Assembly: GCA_029260415.1 (NCBI GenBank) | Contig: JAJDDH010000148.1 | Coordinates: 1 to 11,539, forward strand | Source: Phycisphaerales bacterium | GTDB lineage: Bacteria > Planctomycetota > Phycisphaerae > Phycisphaerales > UBA1924 | Direction of reading: 5' to 3' | DNA: 11,539 nucleotides | In this document: piece by piece, positions 1 through 7,400 of the stretch | Position numbering within the stretch: position 1 is the stretch's first letter | How the letters are laid out: each line of letters begins with the position of its first letter | Position numbers and translations under genes: made by a program | The notes under the pieces: model-generated | Told to the model about the DNA's origin: nothing | The model's database searches: none | What the model saw: the letters and a program-made list of their open reading frames with translations, nothing else

Positions 1-378
1 GACGTTGCAGAAGCCGCAGTTGCGGGTGCAGGTGTCGCCCAGGATCATGATGGTGGCGACGCCGCGGGCCCAGCACTCGCCCATGTTGGGGCAGGCGGCC
101 TCCTCGCAGACGGTGTGGAGCTTGTGCCCCTGGATGTTGCGCCTTGTCTCGTGGAAGCGTTCGCCTCCGGGGACGCGGGCGCGGAGCCACGGGGGCTTTC
201 GCTTGACCAGGAGCTGCTCGGGGGTGTCGTCCTGGTTGTTGAGGATCAGGCCGGTGAGGGAGACGGCCGCGCGTGAATTGCGCACCGGGTCGCCGCCCAG
301 GGGGCGGGGGTGGCGGGCCAGGGTCCGCTCCAGAGCCCCAGGGGACTGGGGTGGGGTGGATTTGGGGTGGGTCGTCAT
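1..378 (-). CDS. lipA: Lipoyl synthase LipA, N-terminal part (cut by window edge)
   Basis: Radical-SAM enzyme that inserts two sulfurs into octanoyl groups on lipoyl-dependent proteins (pyruvate and 2-oxoglutarate dehydrogenases, glycine cleavage H protein) in the cytoplasm. Reading the minus strand from the ATG at 378 gives 126 codons open to the window edge. Two diagnostic clusters are visible. The LipA-specific auxiliary 4Fe-4S motif CX4CX5C is at C91, C96 and C102, within the family signature LHTVCEEAACPNMGECW. The radical-SAM motif CX3CX2C is at C117, C121 and C124, within ILGDTCTRNCGFC. The first cluster lies about 20 residues further in than in the E. coli enzyme, because residues 1-30 form a proline- and basic-rich leader; a later start is possible, but I see no better one. 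The catalytic core and C-terminus lie outside the window. It is divergent from the EPS genes and probably unrelated to them functionally. The identification is firm. Confidence 0.95.
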   Translation of the reverse strand, partial: MTTHPKSTPPQSPGALERTLARHPRPLGGDPVRNSRAAVSLTGLILNNQDDTPEQLLVKRKPPWLRARVPGGERFHETRRNIQGHKLHTVCEEAACPNMGECWARGVATIMILGDTCTRNCGFCNV

Positions 379-668
379 GGGCTTTCGGGCGATGCTAGGC
401 TCTCGGCCCGTGGGTTCACAGGTGCTTGTCGGCCCGAAAGATCCGGCGGAATGAAAGGGCGGACGAACGCCCGGAATGCCGATGCGTACAGAGGCCTTCC
501 GGGAAGATGTGCGTTCTGTGACGCGAATCCGGGCGTGTTTTTCAATCCGGGTCCGGGAACGGCCGATGAGCGGCGACAAGCGGGTGTCCCCGAGAGGCCC
601 GTCAACCGGGAATTGACCCGCCCATCCCCCACCTGAAGTGGGGACACGGGCGGAGAGCAGAGAAGAGC
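379..668. promoter_or_regulatory. Divergent intergenic spacer between lipA and the exporter gene
   Basis: This 290-base spacer must hold the promoters for lipA (leftward) and the Wza-like gene (rightward). I cannot assign a convincing -35/-10 pair or a sigma-54 site. Visible structure: a 9-base inverted repeat, CTTTCGGGC at 382-390 and GCCCGAAAG at 432-440, which would lie in the lipA leader; a 5-bp hairpin (GGGCG 457-461 with CGCCC 468-472); an 11-base palindrome CTTCCGGGAAG at 496-506; and two direct copies of AATCCGGG at 526-533 and 544-551, 18 bases apart, flanking the only T-rich patch. The palindrome and the direct repeats could be regulator sites, but this is inference. No small ORF here looks coding. 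Confidence 0.5.
618..653 (+). promoter_or_regulatory. Leader hairpin just upstream of the exporter start
   Basis: A two-part stem-loop: CCGCCC (618-623) pairs with GGGCGG (648-653), and inside it CCCCAC (627-632) pairs with GTGGGG (638-643) around the loop CTGAA. The 3' arm covers the first two bases of the GGAG at 652-655, one of the possible ribosome-binding sites for the gene starting at 669. The structure could therefore limit translation initiation. No T-tract follows, so it is not a canonical terminator. The pairing is seen directly; the regulatory role is inferred. Confidence 0.45.
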
Positions 669-2261
669 ATGAGGAGTCAGGCTGTGACGCATCCAAACTC
701 GACCTTCCAGACGACGGGCGAGACAAGCCGCAGGCGGGGCCTGGCCCTCGTGGCCCTGGGCGGCTTGGGCCTGTCCGTGCTCGGAGGCTGCTCCGAGTGG
801 GACTCCTATATGGACCCGAGCGTGGTCGGGCGCTGGGAGCACACGCCGACGAAGGTCCCGATCCTGGACCACCTCGCGACGATCGAGGACCCGGATGTGC
901 AGCTCGTCGAGACGAGCGAGATTACGACCAACGACCTGATCCCCGAGTCCGAGGTCTACCGCGTGGGCCCGGGCGACATCCTGAACCTGACGGTCTTCGA
1001 CCTGATCACGGAGGGTGTGCCCGAGCTGCTCCCGCGGGTGGTCGACCAGAACGGGTACGTCGAGATCCCGCAGCTCGGACGCGTCTGGGTGAGCGGGCTC
1101 ACGGAGCAGGAGGTCACAGAAGCGGTCTCCAACCGGATCATCGAGCAGGGCCTGCTGGCCGACCCGCTGGTGTCGGTCGTGGTGCAGCAGCGGCGTCAGT
1201 CGTCGTTCAGCATCATGGGCGCCGTCGCGCGTCCCGGACCGTACTTCGTTCCCTCGGCGGATTACCGCCTGCTTGAGGCGCTGCTGGCCGCGGGCGGCGT
1301 GAACGAGGGACTCAAGAACATCTACGTGATCCGCCAGGTCCCGCTGACCAGCGCCGCCGCGGGCTCAGCGCCCGAGGCCGGCGGCCAGAACAACGGGACC
1401 GAGGGCGGCACGAACGCCCCGCGCGATCCGGACGACGACCTGCTGCAGATCATCGACGATCTGTCCGAGCCGGCCCCGGTCGTGATCAGCGCCGACGACG
1501 GCGTCACCGGCTCCTCGATCATCCCGGCTCTGCCCGGGAACGCCCAGCCCGAGCGTGAGCCGGTCATCGACCTGGTGAGCCCGAGCGGCGTGTCCGAGAT
1601 CCCGCAGGCCAGGCAGACCAGCGTCGCGGGCAGCGACGGCGTCGCGACCCGCTGGATCTTCGTCAACGGGCAGTGGGTCCTGGCGCAGACGCAGGATTCG
1701 ATGGCGCCTGTGACCTCGGACACCGATCCGAGCGCCGAGTCGGAGTTCCTCCGCGAGGCGTCGAGCCTGATGACGCAGCGGGTGATCCGCGTGCCCGTCA
1801 AGCCGCTGGTCGCGGGCGACGCCCGGTACAACATCGTGGTCCGCCCGGGCGACATCGTCCGCGTGCCGGCGCCCCCGCAGGGCAACATCTACATCGACGG
1901 CGAGGTGGCGCGCCCGGGCGTCTACGGGCTCCCCCCGCTGGGCGACCTGACGCTGGTGCGGGCGATCACCGCCGCGGGCGGGTTCAACGGCATCGCGATC
2001 CCCGAGCGTGTGGACCTGACGCGGATGGTCGGCAACGACTACCAGTCCACGATTATGCTCAACATGCGTGCGATCACCGAGGGCACCCAGCCCGACATCT
2101 ACCTGAAGCCCAATGACCGGATCAACGTGGGCACGAACTTCTGGGCGACCCCGCTGGCCGTTCTCCGGGGCGGGCTGCGTGCGACCTACGGCTTCGGGTT
2201 CCTCCTGGACCGGAACTTCGGCAACGACGTGTTCGGGGCGCCCCCGAGCAACGTCCGCTGA
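669..2261 (+). CDS. Wza-like polysaccharide export lipoprotein with SLBB domains
   Basis: Outer-membrane polysaccharide secretin of the Wza/OPX family, predicted to export EPS together with the Wzz-like protein at 9218-11446. The protein has 530 residues. A basic stretch SRRR (20-23) and a hydrophobic segment lead to the lipobox LGGC with C41 as the lipidated residue; the RRR could make it a Tat-type lipoprotein signal. The polysaccharide-export domain starts near residue 95 (YRVGPGDILNLTVFD). A first SLBB domain runs from about 179 to 225 (GAVARPGPYFVP) and a second from about 407 to 480 (DGEVARPGVYGLPP). Between them lies a poorly conserved, acidic and Gly/Pro/Ser-rich insertion of about 140 residues with an aromatic patch WIFVNGQWV (329-337). 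The C-terminal tail may form the membrane-spanning helix seen in Wza. The start is uncertain: ATG 669 has weak purine-rich upstream sequence, while an in-frame GTG at 684 has GGAG (673-676) at ideal spacing and keeps the whole signal peptide. A terminator follows directly, so the gene is probably expressed on its own. Confidence 0.9.
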   Translation: MRSQAVTHPNSTFQTTGETSRRRGLALVALGGLGLSVLGGCSEWDSYMDPSVVGRWEHTPTKVPILDHLATIEDPDVQLVETSEITTNDLIPESEVYRVGPGDILNLTVFDLITEGVPELLPRVVDQNGYVEIPQLGRVWVSGLTEQEVTEAVSNRIIEQGLLADPLVSVVVQQRRQSSFSIMGAVARPGPYFVPSADYRLLEALLAAGGVNEGLKNIYVIRQVPLTSAAAGSAPEAGGQNNGTEGGTNAPRDPDDDLLQIIDDLSEPAPVVISADDGVTGSSIIPALPGNAQPEREPVIDLVSPSGVSEIPQARQTSVAGSDGVATRWIFVNGQWVLAQTQDSMAPVTSDTDPSAESEFLREASSLMTQRVIRVPVKPLVAGDARYNIVVRPGDIVRVPAPPQGNIYIDGEVARPGVYGLPPLGDLTLVRAITAAGGFNGIAIPERVDLTRMVGNDYQSTIMLNMRAITEGTQPDIYLKPNDRINVGTNFWATPLAVLRGGLRATYGFGFLLDRNFGNDVFGAPPSNVR

Positions 2262-2300
2262 TCGCCCGCCATCCGGGCCAATCCGGCACTCCGCATCATC

Positions 2301-2336
2301 AGGGGCCTCCGCGAGAGCGGATGGCCCCTTTTTCTT
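2301..2336 (+). terminator. Rho-independent terminator after the exporter gene
   Basis: A 12-bp GC-rich stem (5' arm 2301-2312, 3' arm 2317-2329, one bulged A at 2321) closes a GAGA loop and is followed by TTTTT at 2329-2333 and further Ts to 2336. It lies 39 bases after the stop at 2261. It separates transcription of the Wza-like gene from the downstream exosortase group, which implies a second promoter between 2337 and 2551. Confidence 0.88.
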
Positions 2337-2411
2337 CGGCATACAGTCGGGGGCTGGCGTCCGGCTTCTCGGGCGGCGGCGCGAGGGATGGAGCCCGAGC
2401 GGCACAATCGG

Positions 2412-2433
2412 CGTCCCGGAATGAACCGGGACG
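2412..2433 (+). promoter_or_regulatory. Perfect hairpin in the exosortase upstream region
   Basis: CGTCCCGG (2412-2419) and CCGGGACG (2426-2433) form a perfect 8-bp stem around the loop AATGAA. No T-run follows. It could be an operator palindrome or a leader-RNA hairpin; the sequence alone does not decide. Confidence 0.4.
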
Positions 2434-2466
2434 GCGAGGCGACGTAGGACCGTCGGGGCGTTGGCC

Positions 2467-2502
2467 CGCCAGCGTGATCGGTGTCCCCCGATCCCGCTGG
2501 CG
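2467..2502 (+). promoter_or_regulatory. Long stem-loop 50 bases upstream of the exosortase start
   Basis: A 15-nt arm at 2467-2481 pairs with 2488-2502 with one mismatch (T2475 opposite C2494), leaving a six-base loop at 2482-2487. The outer GGCCC (2463-2467) can also meet GGGCC (2506-2510) with a bulge. It lies between the terminator and the exosortase gene, in a stretch without an ORF, and has no T-tract. It may be part of a structured 5' leader or a dispersed repeat unit. Pairing is seen directly; the function is unknown. Confidence 0.45.
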
Positions 2503-2551
2503 TGAGGGCCCGCGATCCCCGATCTAGGGCGATACGACCGCGGAGAGCCTG

Positions 2552-3496
2552 ATGAGCAGCGTCCCGACAGCCCGTGCCCAGTCCTCGCCCGAGCAGGGCG
2601 GGCATGTGCGCGTGCTGGGGCTGGTCACGCCCGCGGGCGCCCTGATGATCGGGGCCCTGGGGATCGTCTTTGTCGGGCTGTTTTACCGGTGGTTCATCAA
2701 GCAGCACCAGCACTCGTACCACGCGGTCGAGGACTGGGGGCACGCGTACGTCATCCCGCTGATCAGCCTGTACATCATCTGGCAGTCGCGCAAGGAGATC
2801 GCCCGGCTCCGCCCCGAGGTGTTCTGGCCCGCGCTGGCGCCGTTCCTGCTCGGGATCGTGACGTACTTCGCGGGCGTGATCACCATCCGCAACCACATGA
2901 TCCAGGGCTTCGCGATCGTCCTGACGGTGTTCGGGCTGGTGCTGCTGATGGGCGGCCCACGCCTGATGAAGTACCTGTTCATCCCGATCGGGTACCTGGT
3001 GTTCGCGGTGACGATCTCCGAGCAGATCATGCTCGCCATCACGTTCAAGCTGCAGATGGTCGCGTCCGAGGGCGCCTTCCTGCTGCTGAACCTGATCGGG
3101 AGCCCGTTCGATTGGTTCAGCGTCGCGATCGACGGCAACCGCCTCGAGATCCTGCACGGGACCGAGGTCATCCCGATGAACGTCGCCGAGGCGTGCAGCG
3201 GGATGCGCATGGTCGTCGCGTTCCTGGCGCTGGCGGTCGCGGTGGCGCTGCTCGCGTGCAGGCAGTGGTGGCAGCGGACGGCGTTGCTTCTGCTGGCGGC
3301 GCCCGTCGCGGTGCTGATGAACATCTTCCGCGTGACGGTCCTCGGGCTCGTCTCGCTGGTCAACCCGGACCTGGCCTCGGGCGACGCGCACACGGTCATC
3401 GGCACCCTGCTGCTGTTCCCGTCGCTGCTGCTGTTCCTCGGGATCGTCTGGGCGCTCAACCGGATCTACAGCGACCCGGAGGGGGTTGAATCTTGA
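2552..3496 (+). CDS. xrt: Exosortase (membrane cysteine transpeptidase of PEP-CTERM sorting)
   Basis: Inner-membrane sorting enzyme of the exosortase/archaeosortase family, which recognises a C-terminal PEP-type tripartite signal, cleaves it and transfers the protein, typically in EPS-producing bacteria. The 314-residue product is polytopic, with hydrophobic segments near 27-49, 62-78, 90-112, 116-135, 140-161, 218-235, 242-270 and 284-307. The catalytic triad is complete: C215 in EACSGMRM, R260 in MNIFRVTVLG, and H280 in DAHTVIG (an HxxxG pattern). The early family motif DWGHAYVIPLISLYIIW is at 61-77. The ATG at 2552 has GGAG at 2542-2545, six bases upstream. The next gene overlaps its stop by four bases and encodes the usual EpsI partner. 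In many relatives EpsI is fused to the exosortase C-terminus; here they are separate. I cannot assign the exosortase subtype (XrtA, B, C and so on) by eye. Confidence 0.94.
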   Translation: MSSVPTARAQSSPEQGGHVRVLGLVTPAGALMIGALGIVFVGLFYRWFIKQHQHSYHAVEDWGHAYVIPLISLYIIWQSRKEIARLRPEVFWPALAPFLLGIVTYFAGVITIRNHMIQGFAIVLTVFGLVLLMGGPRLMKYLFIPIGYLVFAVTISEQIMLAITFKLQMVASEGAFLLLNLIGSPFDWFSVAIDGNRLEILHGTEVIPMNVAEACSGMRMVVAFLALAVAVALLACRQWWQRTALLLLAAPVAVLMNIFRVTVLGLVSLVNPDLASGDAHTVIGTLLLFPSLLLFLGIVWALNRIYSDPEGVES

Positions 3497-4389
3497 AACG
3501 GAGAGGACACTCGATCACCGCGTTCGTGGTGGCGATCGCCGTCATGGGCGTGAGCGCCGCGGGATTCAGCGCCGCGATCAGCAAGTACCGGCTTCACCTG
3601 CGCAAGCTCGAGATCCACCCGCCAGGCGGGCGCCAGCTCTCGCAGCTGCCATCGAAGATCCCGGGCTGGGAACGCTTCGGCTCCGACCAGATCGAGGACG
3701 CCGACGTGCTTGAGGTGCTGGGCACCGACAACTACGTCTCGCGCTCGTACATCGAGACGGACCCCCAAGACCCGAAGAAGCCGTTCCGCATCGAGCTCCA
3801 CGCGGCGTACTACACCGGGATGATCGATACCGTGCCCCACGTGCCCGAGCGGTGCTTCGTGGGCGGCGGGCTGCAGCAGGCGAGCTCCTCGCGGGTGATG
3901 AGCCTGCCGCTGGACACGTCCTCCTGGCGCCCGGACTCGAGCGTTCCGGAGAACCTGCGCGGCATGCGCGGGGAGCTGTACACCACCCGCCTGCACCCCC
4001 ACCCGTACTCCGACACACCCGGGACCCGGGTGCGCCTGCCAAGGGACATCACGCCCGAGCACCCGGTCCCGATCCGCGTGAGCGGGTTCGGCGAGTCGGG
4101 CAAGGAGCAGCTCTTCGCGGGCTACTTCTTCATCGCCAACGGCGGCGTCGTCGCCAACGCCAACGACGTGCGGACCCTGGCGTTCGACCTGACGAGCGAC
4201 TACGCGTACTACCTCAAGGTCCAGGTCACCAGCTCCAGCCCGTCATCGGGTGAGGAGCTCGTTGAGCGGGCGGCGTCGCTGCTCGACGGGCTCATGGGCG
4301 AGATCATGCGGTGCTCGCCCGACTGGGTCGACGTGGAGACCGGTCGGTACCCCGAGGACAATCCCCGGCGGGAACAATCGAACGACTGA
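3493..4389 (+). CDS. epsI: EpsI-family exosortase-associated protein
   Basis: Member of the EpsI/DUF3485 family, found beside or fused to exosortases; its biochemical role is not established. The 298-residue product has an N-terminal signal-anchor helix (about 7-30) and then an extracytoplasmic domain. The family core is recognisable: RIELHAAYYTGMIDTVPHVPERCFVGGG carries the paired tyrosines Y106/Y107 and the conserved H116-x-P-x-x-C121 element, in place of the more usual HSPxxCxPGxGW. Further on, GYFFIANGG corresponds to the family YWYxxNG-like strand, and the C-terminal helix (about 250-275, ending near C274) matches the domain end. The start is TTG at 3493, whose last two bases fall in the exosortase stop (TGA 3494-3496); a strong GGAGGGGG at 3478-3485 precedes it, which suggests translational coupling. 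An 82-base gap separates it from the TPR gene. Family assignment is good; the function of the protein remains unknown. Confidence 0.88.
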   Translation: MKRRGHSITAFVVAIAVMGVSAAGFSAAISKYRLHLRKLEIHPPGGRQLSQLPSKIPGWERFGSDQIEDADVLEVLGTDNYVSRSYIETDPQDPKKPFRIELHAAYYTGMIDTVPHVPERCFVGGGLQQASSSRVMSLPLDTSSWRPDSSVPENLRGMRGELYTTRLHPHPYSDTPGTRVRLPRDITPEHPVPIRVSGFGESGKEQLFAGYFFIANGGVVANANDVRTLAFDLTSDYAYYLKVQVTSSSPSSGEELVERAASLLDGLMGEIMRCSPDWVDVETGRYPEDNPRREQSND

Positions 4390-4429
4390 CAAACCCGGGC
4401 GTACAGCCCTGTACCGAATCGACCATCGA

Positions 4430-4449
4430 CGCCCCCGGATCGTGGGGCG
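4430..4449 (+). promoter_or_regulatory. Short hairpin in the epsI-TPR spacer
   Basis: CGCCCC (4430-4435) pairs with GGGGCG (4444-4449) around an eight-base loop, nine bases before the GGAAGGG ribosome-binding site of the TPR gene. It has no T-tract and could adjust expression of the very large downstream protein relative to epsI. This is a weak call, since short GC hairpins are common at this base composition. Confidence 0.25.
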
Positions 4450-4471
4450 GCGAGACTGGAAGGGACCGACG

Positions 4472-7400
4472 ATGGCCTCGCAGGTGAACAAGAAGTTTGT
4501 GGTGATTCTGGTCGCGGGGATCGTGCTGCTGCTGGGCGGGATGCTCGCGGCGTACGTGACCTTCATGCGCAAGTCCGGCGAGGACTACGTGGCTCTGGGC
4601 GACCAGCTGATGGCCGAGGGGAACCCGAGGCAGGCCGAGGTCAACTACGGCATGGCCTACGGGCACGACCGGTCCCGCGCCGACTGGCTGGAGAAGTGGA
4701 TCGGGGCCCTCGAGTCGTGGACCCCGGAGACCCGGACCGAGTACACCGGCGCCTACCGCCAGAAGTACGTGCCCGTGCTGCAGTCGATGACGCAGGTCAA
4801 GGACGGCGGGACCAACGTGCAGGCCCACGACCGGTACCTGGGCCTGATACGCGAGCAGTCGCTCCGCAGCTCGTACTCACGGGCGAGCATGGATGCGCAG
4901 ATTGCGCAGGCCGAGGTCGCGTACCGGTTCTTCGAGTACATGCCCGAGGACCAGACCGACTGGCATCGCCTGCTGCGCTACCGCGGGCTGGCGCTGAGCC
5001 GGATCATCAGCGAGGGCGGCACGCTCGAGAGCGGGCGGCGTCAGCAGGCCCTCGAGGACCTTCGCGCGGCGCTCGAGGTCGTGCCCGACGACTCGGAGTC
5101 GCTCCGCGGGATCCTGGCGATCGTCATGCGCGAGGCCCTCGACCAGCGGGTGGTCGGGAACTTCGACCGCGCGCAGGGGTCGCTCGACGAGGCTCTCCGC
5201 CTCGTCACTGACTTTACGAACGCGAACCCGAACATCGCCGACGGCCTGCTGGCCCGCCTGACGATCGATATCGAGCAGCTCCGCCAGAACCTGATGAAGG
5301 AGTCGTCCGCCACCGGGCAGACCAGGCGGATCGAGAATACCGAGCAGTTTGTCCCCGATCTCGATCGAATCGCGGCGCTGGTGGTCCGTGAACCCAGCGC
5401 CACGGGCGTCGACACGCTGATCTCCCGCTTCATCGGGCTTGAGGCCTCGCTCGACCCGGACGCGGACATGCGCCGGACCGAGCAGATGGCCCGGGCGTTG
5501 GTGGAGTCCGACCCGACGAGTGCGCCGTCGCTCATGCTCCTGAGCCGGGTGCTCGAGTCCCAGTCGAGGCTGGACGAGCGGGTCGAGGTGCTGCGCCAGA
5601 TCCAGTCGCTCAAGCCGCTGCCGCTGAGCCTCGCGGGGATCATGCAGTACTCGTACCAGGAGGCCGCGGTGGGCGACGAGGCGACCACCTACCTGACACA
5701 GCTCGCGTCGATCGAGGACACGGAAGAGAACGAGGCGGAGCGTGCGGCGGTGCTGGCCAAGGCCGAGGACGCGCGGCGCCGGTTCGCGCAGGTGGTGCCC
5801 GAGGGCAACGCGCGTCTGCTGATGATCGACGGGATGATCGCGCTGGCCAAGAACGACCTGACCAAGTCTCTGGCCCTGTTCCAGGAGTTCAACCGCCTCA
5901 CCTCGGACCTGGACTTTGATGGTTTGTGGCGCGAGGCGCAGGTCGCGGCCCAGCTCGGGCAGAACGGGGTGGCGCGCGATCGCCTGCACCAGATGCTCCT
6001 GATGCAGGACCGCAGCGTGCCCGCGATGCTGCTGCTGGCGATGGTCGAGACCCGCCTGAGCAGCCCGGAGGTCGCCAAGCAGCTCTACGAGGACGTCCTG
6101 GAGATTTCCCCGACCAACGAGATGGCCCTCAGCGGCCTGCGACAGGTCCGCCTGCTCCTGCGGGAGGAGCAGTCCGACGATCCGATCATCGAGGCGCTGC
6201 TTGAGGCGCGGGGCCTGCAGCAGGGCACCGCCGACGCGGTCGGTGACCCGAGGGCGTCGATCGACTACCTCAGCTCACGATTCGAGGCGCTCGAGTTCGA
6301 CCCGAGGATTGCGCGTGAGCTTGCGGGGCTGCATCTCAGCCAGAACGAGCTGGTGCTGGCCCGGGGTGTGATCGACCGCTCCGCGGCGGCCCACCCGGAC
6401 GACGAGGGCCTCCAGATCGTGCAGGAGGCCCTGCTCGCCGACAACCTGACCGACGCCCGTGTGCGTCTGTTCGAGCTCTCCGACGCGCCCGAGACGCAGC
6501 GGCTGATCGGGATCTACAGCGTGCACTCGTCGGTGGGCCAGACGGAGAAGGCCCAGGATGTGTTCGACCGGCTCGTTGAGATCGCCCCCGAGAACCCGAC
6601 GGTGCTCGAGCTTCGCCTGCTCGACGCGTTCAGGCGTCAGGACGATGCCGCGGCAGAGCGGATCACGCAGATCGCGCAGCGCGTCAACGCGGACCGGGTG
6701 GGCGGGCTGACGTTCCTGGCTCGCCTTGAGTCGTCGCGAGGGCGCGGCGCCGAGGCGGTCGAGATCCTCCGCCGGGCGATCGGCGAGGGCACGGCGGACG
6801 TCGGCGTGTACCGCCTGCTCGCCCGCCAGCAGATCCTGCTCAGGCGGTACGAGGCGGCCACAGCGACCTACGAGCAGGCGCTGGCGATCCGACCCGACGA
6901 CCTGACCTCGATCCTCGAGTACCTGCGTTCGCTCGTGACCATCCAGCAGACCCAGACCGCGCTCGAGCGGGCCCGCCAGATGGAGCGCTACGGGCGGTCC
7001 TCCAGAGATTTTATGGACCTGTGGCTCCGCCTGGAATCGGTCGCGGGCGGGCCCGTGGGTATCCAGTTCGCCATCGATCGCAGGCGTCAGCTGCTCGAGC
7101 TGGACCCGACCGACCGCACCAACCGCACCGAGCTGGCGCGCCTGTACATCATCGGCAAGCAGTTCGACCTGGCCCGACCCCTGCTCGACAGTCTGCGGGC
7201 GGACGAGGACTCGCTCCTGCTCGTCGAGCTCGACGCGCGCTGGCACGCCGACCAGATCACGGTTCGTGTCGGGGACACGGCGCGCGACGGGGTCGAGATG
7301 GCCCGGGGCGTGTACGTCTCGTACCTGCTCTCGCTGGACGACGACGCGGCCAGCTCGGACGTGTACCTCTCGCTCGCCCGGTTCATGCTCTCCCGCGGGC

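Noticed and set aside
5..454. 149-codon plus-strand frame at the left edge
   Set aside because: The minus strand of the same region encodes LipA with both iron-sulfur cysteine motifs, so this frame is its shadow.
375..872. 165-codon minus-strand frame overlapping the lipA start and the exporter start
   Set aside because: It overlaps two well-supported genes and the spacer, and has no recognisable motif or convincing ribosome-binding site.
2186..3391. 401-codon open frame on the minus strand across the terminator and exosortase
   Set aside because: It crosses a terminator and an exosortase gene with an intact catalytic triad, and its product is low-complexity Arg/Asp/Gln/His sequence typical of antisense frames at high GC.
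4250..4471. Longer N-terminus for the TPR protein
   Set aside because: The extension overlaps the end of epsI, gives Ser/Arg-rich nonsense, and the ATG at 4472 has a good ribosome-binding site directly before a membrane anchor.
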